Positions 6,732 through 11,548 of a stretch of DNA of 11,548 nucleotides are shown here, piece after piece. This DNA comes from CAJXTB01 sp047626195 (GTDB taxonomy: Bacteria; Myxococcota_A; UBA796; GCA-2862545). The position numbers and the translations under genes are program-made. The stretch is from positions 1 to 11,548 of the forward strand of contig JBLHSN010000182.1 in NCBI GenBank assembly GCA_047626195.1, read 5' to 3'. Under the pieces are notes generated by a model, which searched no databases, had not been told where the DNA came from, and saw only the letters and a list, made by a program, of their open reading frames with translations. How positions within the stretch are numbered: position 1 is the stretch's first letter; each line of letters starts with the position of its first letter.

Positions 6732-8498
6732 ATGTCCGACGCCCTCTCGAAACGGCGGCGCTGGTTGGCCCATCCTCGCACACTTTGGGTATGTGTAGCG
6801 CTGGGTGTCTTGTGCATGCTGGTGTCTGTGGACACCGGTCTCTCAGCAGATGATTACCTGTTAAAATACACATTTGTCGGTGGCACAGAGCTGCCATGGG
6901 CACCCCTGGGGGGCTCCGGACTTCCCGGTCCCGGTGATGCCGCCCAAGTCGCAGCCGCACGAGACATCGGCTTGCTGCCGTGGACCGCTTCCACCGACTT
7001 TTCCTTCGCCTTTCTCCGCCCGCTATCCCTGCTGACCCACCGGCTCGACTTCGCCCTATGGCCCGACCAACCGTGGCTCATGCACCTGCACAATGTAGCC
7101 TGGTTCAGCCTCTTTCTCGCTGCAGCTTCCGCATTCATTCGACGCGTAGAAGGCCCCACCTGGGTTGCTGGCCTAGCCATGGTCATCCTGGCTTTGGACG
7201 ACGCACACGGGCCGACCATCGGCTGGATTGCGAACCGCAACCTGGTCATGGCCGGCGCCTTCGGATTCGGCGCGCTCTTGGCCCACGACCGCGCCGTTCG
7301 CGACGGACGTTCGCGCTGGCTCGCTCCCCTGTTGTTTGTATTGGCCTTAGCCAGCAACGAAGGTGCCCTCGGACTGCTCCCGCTGTGGCTTGGCTACACC
7401 CTGTGGTGTGACCACAGACCTAGACGCTGGTCAGACTTTGCCGTTGTGGTTGGGCTCGGACTGGTATGGCTAGGCGTGTGGATGGGACTCGGCTTCGGCG
7501 TTCACCACTCGGGGGTCTATGCCGACATTGGTGCGGACCCGCTCGGCTCCATTCTCCAGGTTCTCACCAATTTTCCCGTCTTGGCCATGAGCCTAAGCGT
7601 CGGAGTTTGGGCTGAGCTGTTCAGCTTCGCACCCGCCGATGCCCGTCCCATCTGGCTCGTTTTGTCGTGGACGGTGTTCCTCGTCACCTTGGTCATCGGC
7701 CTTCGTTTGGCCCGCACAGACCGCCGGACCGCCATGTGGCTCTTGGGAGCTCTAGGCGCACTGCTGCCGGTCACCGCAAGCTTCCCCAGCGACCGTCTGC
7801 TGCTCATTGCCAGTGTTCCCGGTGCCGTCTTGCTCGCCAAGTTCGTCCAGCATCTACGGGACGACCGACGGGCTTGGCGTCTGGCCGCGGTGGTGGTGAC
7901 CCTGGTGTTGGTACGCCATGTCGGGCTCAACCTGCTGCTCTCCCCGCTGCGCTCGCGGTCCATGGAAGCTCCCCAGGACATGGTGGACCGAAGCACCAAC
8001 AGCCTGGACCTCGGTCAAGCCGCCGGACGCATCGTCGTGTTGATCAACCCCCCATCCGACGCCATGGCAGCCTACGGCGTGGTGTTGCAGGCGGTGCGAA
8101 ACGGTCCTCTCCCGCGCGCGATTCAGGGCCTATACAGCGGCCTCGACGCGGTGCAGGTCGTACGCGTGGACACCTACACTCTACGCATCCTCCCAGACAG
8201 TCCGTGGATGGACAAACCCAGTGAACGCCTGTCGCGAGACCACGCTACCCAGCCGTTCTCCGTCGGCGACACTGTCCGAGTACCAGGACTGACCTACGTC
8301 ATTGACGCCATCAGCCAAGATGGCCGCCCTGCGGCACTTCATGTGGTGTTCGACGCTCCGCTGGAAGACCCTCGCTACCGGTTTCACGCGTGGGACGTCA
8401 TCGACTTTCGACCCTTCGACGTCCCTGCAGTTGGCGATTCAACCCAGCTGCCAGCGACAGACGGAGCTGCCGCCTACTTCGGGGTAGCACCCGAGTAA
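6732..8498 (+). CDS. Polytopic membrane protein, GT-C glycosyltransferase-like, with C-terminal soluble domain, 588 aa
   Basis: After a basic N terminus (KRRRWLAHPR), hydrophobic segments occur near residues 18-37, 122-140, 144-160, 168-185, 194-220, 225-248, 270-293, 300-322, 330-350, 352-370 and 380-398, so about 10-11 membrane spans. The first extracytoplasmic loop carries acidic residues (Asp34, Asp40-Asp41 in SADDYLL), then RPLSLLTHRLDFALW (96-110), HLHNVAWF and GWIANRNLVMAGA. This layout resembles GT-C enzymes of the PMT/ArnT/TMTC type, which use polyprenyl-phosphate sugars and an acidic residue in loop 1. Residues about 405-588 are hydrophilic and beta-rich and match nothing I recognise. 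No ribosome binding site is visible; the 3-base gap from the glycosyltransferase stop suggests translational coupling. The GT-C call is by architecture, not by a decisive motif; a polysaccharide polymerase-like or unknown membrane protein is the alternative. Confidence 0.72.
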   Translation: MSDALSKRRRWLAHPRTLWVCVALGVLCMLVSVDTGLSADDYLLKYTFVGGTELPWAPLGGSGLPGPGDAAQVAAARDIGLLPWTASTDFSFAFLRPLSLLTHRLDFALWPDQPWLMHLHNVAWFSLFLAAASAFIRRVEGPTWVAGLAMVILALDDAHGPTIGWIANRNLVMAGAFGFGALLAHDRAVRDGRSRWLAPLLFVLALASNEGALGLLPLWLGYTLWCDHRPRRWSDFAVVVGLGLVWLGVWMGLGFGVHHSGVYADIGADPLGSILQVLTNFPVLAMSLSVGVWAELFSFAPADARPIWLVLSWTVFLVTLVIGLRLARTDRRTAMWLLGALGALLPVTASFPSDRLLLIASVPGAVLLAKFVQHLRDDRRAWRLAAVVVTLVLVRHVGLNLLLSPLRSRSMEAPQDMVDRSTNSLDLGQAAGRIVVLINPPSDAMAAYGVVLQAVRNGPLPRAIQGLYSGLDAVQVVRVDTYTLRILPDSPWMDKPSERLSRDHATQPFSVGDTVRVPGLTYVIDAISQDGRPAALHVVFDAPLEDPRYRFHAWDVIDFRPFDVPAVGDSTQLPATDGAAAYFGVAPE

Positions 8499-8619
8499 CG
8501 GCGGTGAAACCCGGGCTCACGCGCCTCATCCCCCCACGTTGTTGAAAACCTCAACACAACCCAAACACAATCGCCCGATTTTCGCGGTAAGCAGGGGCCC
8601 AAACACGTTCAGGGACCTC
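8499..8619 (+). promoter_or_regulatory. Leader region before the fusion gene, with a small imperfect inverted repeat
   Basis: This 121-base gap is AT-richer than the flanking genes and probably holds the promoter of the next gene. An imperfect inverted repeat lies at 8538-8560: GTTGT pairs with ACAAC at the outside, or GTTGA (8541-8545) with TCAAC (8551-8555) around a 5-base loop. It could be an operator, a weak hairpin or chance. No T-run follows, so it is not a clear terminator. Confidence 0.3.
8611..8615 (+). promoter_or_regulatory. Ribosome binding site that fixes the fusion-gene start
   Basis: AGGGA lies 4 bases before ATG 8620. The frame is open back to a TTG at 8539, but those 27 codons are AT-rich, match no domain and lack a ribosome binding site. 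Confidence 0.55.
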
Positions 8620-10839
8620 ATGACCGACCGTAAGCACCCCGCAGATTGGCCCAAAGCGGGACCGATCGACCTCGCTATTCACGACCTTCCGCATGCCTCT
8701 TCGGACATGGAGTGGTGGTACATCCACGCGCATGTCAAGCTGGTAGATGGCCGCGATGTCAGCCTGTTCTCTAGCTTCTTCCGCCAACGGGACCAGTCGG
8801 AAGCACGCGGCGTCGACCGCCACGGACACACCGTGCTTTGGGGTATCTCTGACGTCGAAGGCCGCCGCTACCTGCCGCAGATCCTGGCAGATGTTCAGGC
8901 GCCCGAGATTGCGATTGAGCGACTAAACGCCAGCGGAGAAGAGCGCGACCCGCACATTCGCGACAGCCTCATCGAGTTGTTGGAGACCGGTGTGCTCCCT
9001 CACCCCGACCGCAAAGCACGTGCCGAAGCGCATGTCCCGACCGACCGTCTGGACCTTCACTACGACGACAACATCTTCACCAAGCTGGACGACGGCCGCT
9101 ACCGCATGGTTCTTAGCGGAGACGACGGAACGCTGGGCTGCGACGTCATCATCACCCCACGCAAGGGGCCTATCCTTCACGGCGACAACGGCGTTGTCCG
9201 CGGCGTAAGCGGTGGGGACATGTTCTACTACTTCTTCCCGCGCTGCGACATTGAAGGTACCGTCCGCATGGACGGCAAAGACGTCGAGATTGCCAGTGGA
9301 AACGCTTGGTATGACCACGAATTCGGCACTGCAGGCGAAGGTGGACGCACCGTCGCATGGAACTGGATGGGCATTCAACTGGACGATGGCCGCGAGCTGA
9401 CCGCGTACGAGCTCATCTACACCGACGACCTGACCAGTGCTGGCGGTTGGTGTGTACTCATCGATACCGAAGGCAAGCAGCACGTCTACGACGACTTCTC
9501 CTTCGCTTCCAGTGACCCCTGGACCAGTCCCACAACGCTCATCGATTACCCGCGTCAGTGGCACTTGACCGTTCCAGAAGCCGGCATCTCGCTGTACGCG
9601 CGTACAGCAATTGACCATCAGGAGCTGATCACCATGATCAGCGAGCCGTCCTTCTACGAAGGCCGCATCCACCTAGAAGGCACACAAAACGGTACGGCCA
9701 TTGCTGGTACTGGCTACCTGGAACGCAGCGGCTTTGAGCACAATCGGACCATCGGCGACCACCTCGTCCGTGTGGGTAAGACCACACGGAAGGTTGTGGC
9801 TGACCTCGTCCCCCGCCGCCCGACCCACCGCGAGCTGGTTCGCATGGTCAGCGGCGAAGACGACCGTGGCCTCTTGGACGGTATCGATCTAGACCAGGTG
9901 GGTGCACTCGCCCTCGACCCCGTCCGCGACATCATCGACCGTGGTGGAAAAGCGTGGCGTAGCTACTCGGTGCTGTTGTGCCGCGAGCTGTGGAAAGACG
10001 ACCGCCGTGAACCCAAGGGCATTCACAACTGGCTCGCCCTGCCCGAGCTTCTGCACGCCGGCTCACTCATCATCGACGACATTCAAGATGGCTCCAATGT
10101 GCGCCGCGGAAGCCCCGCTGTCCATCTTGACTACGGGGTTCCTCTCGGCATCAATGCTGGCAACCTCGCCTACTTCTTGGGGGAGACTGTCGCGCAAGAG
10201 TCAGAGGCACCAGACGCCGCCAAGCTCAAGATCTACGCCTGCTACTTTGAAGCCGTGCGTGCCGGTCACCTCGGGCAAGCCCTCGACCTCGCAGGTCCGG
10301 GTAAGCTAGTCGATAACGCGGTTGAAACCGGGAAGTCAGAAGCTCTCTTGGCGCACTTGGACCTGGTGTACAAGCTCAAGACAGCCGTGCCGTCGCAGTC
10401 TGCGGCTCGCATTGGTGGCGTGCTCGCCGAAGCCCCTGAAGACTGGATTCGCGGCCTAGAGCGCTATTTCTTGGAGCTCGGCATCGCGTTTCAGATGGTG
10501 GACGATGCCTTGGACATGCAGGGCTTTGAAGACAACCGCAAGGTGCGTGGTGGCGACCTACTCGAGTCCAAGTGGACCTGGCCATCCGCCCTCGCGCTGA
10601 GTCGCTTGGGTCTTGAAGACCGCCGTCGGCTCAAAGCGGGCATCGAAAACCCGTCACAGGCTGTGGTCGAGGACCTACTTGCGATGATTGGTGGCACCGG
10701 TGCCATTGAAGACACAAAGACCAAAGCTCATGCCATGAGCAACGCAGCCTGGGCAACCGTACGCCCGCAGCTACGGGACAGTCACGCCGTAGTGCGGCTA
10801 CGCGCCTTGTCTCGGTATCTGCTCGAGCGCCGTCGCTGA
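8620..10839 (+). CDS. Two-domain fusion: CrtC/AttH-type lipocalin domain + trans-isoprenyl diphosphate synthase, 739 aa
   Basis: Residues about 15-395 match the CrtC/AttH family (carotenoid 1,2-hydratase and related lipocalin-fold proteins): DMEWWYIHAHV (29-39), FSSFFRQ (50-56), the hallmark GNAWYDHEFG (227-236), then WNWMGIQLDDGRELTAYEL. Both lobes of the family seem present. After a linker (about 395-425), residues about 428-739 form a trans-polyprenyl synthetase: GGKAWRSY (442-449, in place of GGKRLRP), first aspartate motif DDIQD (486-490) followed by VRRG, INAGNLAYFLG (511-521), FQMVDDALD (624-632) with the second motif DDALD (628-632), and GDLLESKWTWP (645-655). All metal-binding Asp residues are kept, so this domain should condense isopentenyl diphosphate with an allylic diphosphate. 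Small residues Gly and Ser at -5 and -4 to the first motif suggest a C20 or longer product. The CrtC-like half may hydrate or protonate/cyclise an isoprenoid tail; that is inference. No signal peptide; probably cytosolic or membrane-peripheral. The frame is unbroken across the join, so the fusion is not a stop-codon artefact. Confidence 0.9.
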   Translation: MTDRKHPADWPKAGPIDLAIHDLPHASSDMEWWYIHAHVKLVDGRDVSLFSSFFRQRDQSEARGVDRHGHTVLWGISDVEGRRYLPQILADVQAPEIAIERLNASGEERDPHIRDSLIELLETGVLPHPDRKARAEAHVPTDRLDLHYDDNIFTKLDDGRYRMVLSGDDGTLGCDVIITPRKGPILHGDNGVVRGVSGGDMFYYFFPRCDIEGTVRMDGKDVEIASGNAWYDHEFGTAGEGGRTVAWNWMGIQLDDGRELTAYELIYTDDLTSAGGWCVLIDTEGKQHVYDDFSFASSDPWTSPTTLIDYPRQWHLTVPEAGISLYARTAIDHQELITMISEPSFYEGRIHLEGTQNGTAIAGTGYLERSGFEHNRTIGDHLVRVGKTTRKVVADLVPRRPTHRELVRMVSGEDDRGLLDGIDLDQVGALALDPVRDIIDRGGKAWRSYSVLLCRELWKDDRREPKGIHNWLALPELLHAGSLIIDDIQDGSNVRRGSPAVHLDYGVPLGINAGNLAYFLGETVAQESEAPDAAKLKIYACYFEAVRAGHLGQALDLAGPGKLVDNAVETGKSEALLAHLDLVYKLKTAVPSQSAARIGGVLAEAPEDWIRGLERYFLELGIAFQMVDDALDMQGFEDNRKVRGGDLLESKWTWPSALALSRLGLEDRRRLKAGIENPSQAVVEDLLAMIGGTGAIEDTKTKAHAMSNAAWATVRPQLRDSHAVVRLRALSRYLLERRR

Positions 10840-10937
10840 CCTGCCTTTAGAATCGAAGAATAGTCAACCCACCATTGCAGGGCCTATTTTATCTGGTGTT
10901 ATTCAAACGATTGACTAGCACTGCGAGGCCGTCATCT

Positions 10938-10943
10938 GAGGGA
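10938..10943 (+). promoter_or_regulatory. Ribosome binding site of the secreted propeller-like gene
   Basis: GAGGGA lies 5 bases before ATG 10949. It supports translation of the short signal-peptide frame even though that frame stops after 52 codons. Confidence 0.6.
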
Positions 10944-10948
10944 TCTCT

Positions 10949-11107
10949 ATGCGCTCGCTGGTTATTCTTGGCCTTGGATTCTTCGCTACAACGGCTGCAG
11001 CTGGCGTACCCGAAGTCAGCAATCTCAACCCTGCTAACGCCACGGCTATCCTCTTCGACCCGAGCACCCTTCTCGAGCCCCCAGGCGCCCCCCGCCCAGC
11101 CAAGTGA
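10949..11107 (+). CDS. Signal-peptide-bearing N-terminal fragment (52 aa) of a frame-broken secreted protein
   Basis: The product begins MRSLVILGLGFFATTAAA, a standard signal peptide with likely cleavage after AAA, then a Pro/Asn-rich stretch ending LLEPPGAPRPAK before TGA 11105-11107. The frame that continues as a sensible protein is the one shifted by -1, and it takes over at the C6 run 11088-11093. Restoring a seventh C would join the two into one continuous protein reading about GAPPPPSQVNGDFRAMAV. The fragment is therefore most likely the start of the next entry rather than a gene of its own. The alternative is a true 52-residue secreted peptide whose stop overlaps the next GTG start as GTGA. 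The 109 bases upstream are AT-rich and probably contain its promoter, but no clear boxes are visible. Confidence 0.55.
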   Translation: MRSLVILGLGFFATTAAAGVPEVSNLNPANATAILFDPSTLLEPPGAPRPAK

Positions 11108-11548
11108 ACGGTGACTTCCGGGCAATGGCGGTAGGCAATGACGACCGCATCTGGAGTCTTCACGGCAACCTGTCCATCCTGACGGCAACCGACGATGTCG
11201 GCACCGACGTCAGCTACGACATCTCCGCGAGTGGCCTGGACTGGACAGACATCGACGTCACGCATGACGGCCGGGTGTCCCTCTCCCAGTCCAACGGCAC
11301 CGTCTACGAGCTCGATGTTGCGACTGGGAGCTTGTCCCCAACCGGCTACTCGCAGACACTCGCCGCCAACACCGACCTGACGAACATCGGTTTTGCTGGC
11401 GATGTCCTGTACATGGCCACCGCCAACTCATTGGAGCCGCGTTCAACGCCTACCGGTTCGACGTGTCCACCGACTCCCAACTTCGTGACTTCGCCCTTCC
11501 CTATTATCGCGGCCATCTGTTCTGATCAGCGACGACCGCGAAGGTCTC
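11104..11548 (+). pseudogene. Secreted beta-propeller-like protein, frame-broken, runs off the right edge
   Basis: From GTG 11104 (or before it, as PPPSQVNGDFRAMAV) the frame reads a repetitive beta-type protein: DDRIWSLHGNLSILTATDD, DWTDIDVTHDGRVSLSQSN, GTVYELDVATGSLSPTG, LTNIGFAGDVLYMATANS. The pattern of short strands with G.VY..D..TG turns is like beta-propeller blades of secreted proteins. Near 11429 the good frame moves by -1 and continues GAAFNAYRFDVSTDSQLRDF, then ALPYYRGHL. Near 11521 it moves by -1 again to LISDDREGL at the window edge. Each break needs one added base, so three single-base losses occur within about 430 bases. Either the sequence is error-prone here or the gene is decaying. 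With the signal-peptide fragment upstream, the protein would be exported. No specific family or ligand is recognised. Confidence 0.5.

Noticed and set aside
8539..8619. TTG start 27 codons upstream of the fusion gene
   Set aside because: AT-rich codons, no ribosome binding site and no domain content; ATG 8620 has AGGGA at the right distance.
8923..9672. Long minus-strand open frame (249 codons) opposite the CrtC domain
   Set aside because: It is the antisense shadow of a strongly coding, GC-rich frame; it has no recognisable motif and no separate start signal.

Overview
The window reads as a piece of a GC-rich chromosome from a Gram-negative, didermic bacterium. A TonB-dependent outer-membrane receptor and two small proteins with lipobox-type signals support this. 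The short lipoprotein signals, the GC-rich codon use and the gene mix would fit a myxobacterium-like (Myxococcota or Bradymonadota) or related delta-proteobacterial-type lineage. That assignment is a weak inference; no marker gene is present.

Left part (1-4748). A TonB-dependent receptor runs off the left edge on the minus strand and is divergent from a small putative lipoprotein (1497-2039, +). That gene converges on, and overlaps by 19 bases, a second putative lipoprotein gene (2548-2021, -). The second lipoprotein gene sits 13 bases behind a DadA/glycine-oxidase-type FAD oxidoreductase (3695-2562, -), so those two look like one operon. A zinc-free MDR-family NAD(P)-dependent dehydrogenase (3756-4748, +) is divergent from the FAD gene across 60 bases.

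Middle (4749-5444). About 700 bases hold no gene I can name. There are small open frames with coding-like composition that are broken by stops and a frame change. Only one (5213-5398) is listed as a possible gene.

Right part (5445-10839). A GT4 (WbuB-like) glycosyltransferase and a GT-C-like polytopic membrane protein are separated by 3 bases and form an operon. After a 121-base gap comes the most unusual gene of the window: a single 739-residue protein that joins a CrtC/AttH-type lipocalin domain (carotenoid 1,2-hydratase family) to a complete trans-isoprenyl diphosphate synthase domain with both aspartate-rich motifs. One reading is a self-contained enzyme that makes a long isoprenyl diphosphate and then hydrates or cyclises it. 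The adjacent sugar transferases could decorate such a product or use a polyprenyl carrier. No phytoene synthase, desaturase or classical terpene cyclase is present in the window.

Right edge (10949-11548). A secreted, beta-propeller-like protein begins with a good ribosome binding site and signal peptide, but its frame is broken three times. Each break is repaired by adding one base and the first lies at a C6 run, which points to sequence error or a decaying gene.

No rRNA, tRNA, CRISPR array, transposase, integrase or insertion-sequence end was seen.
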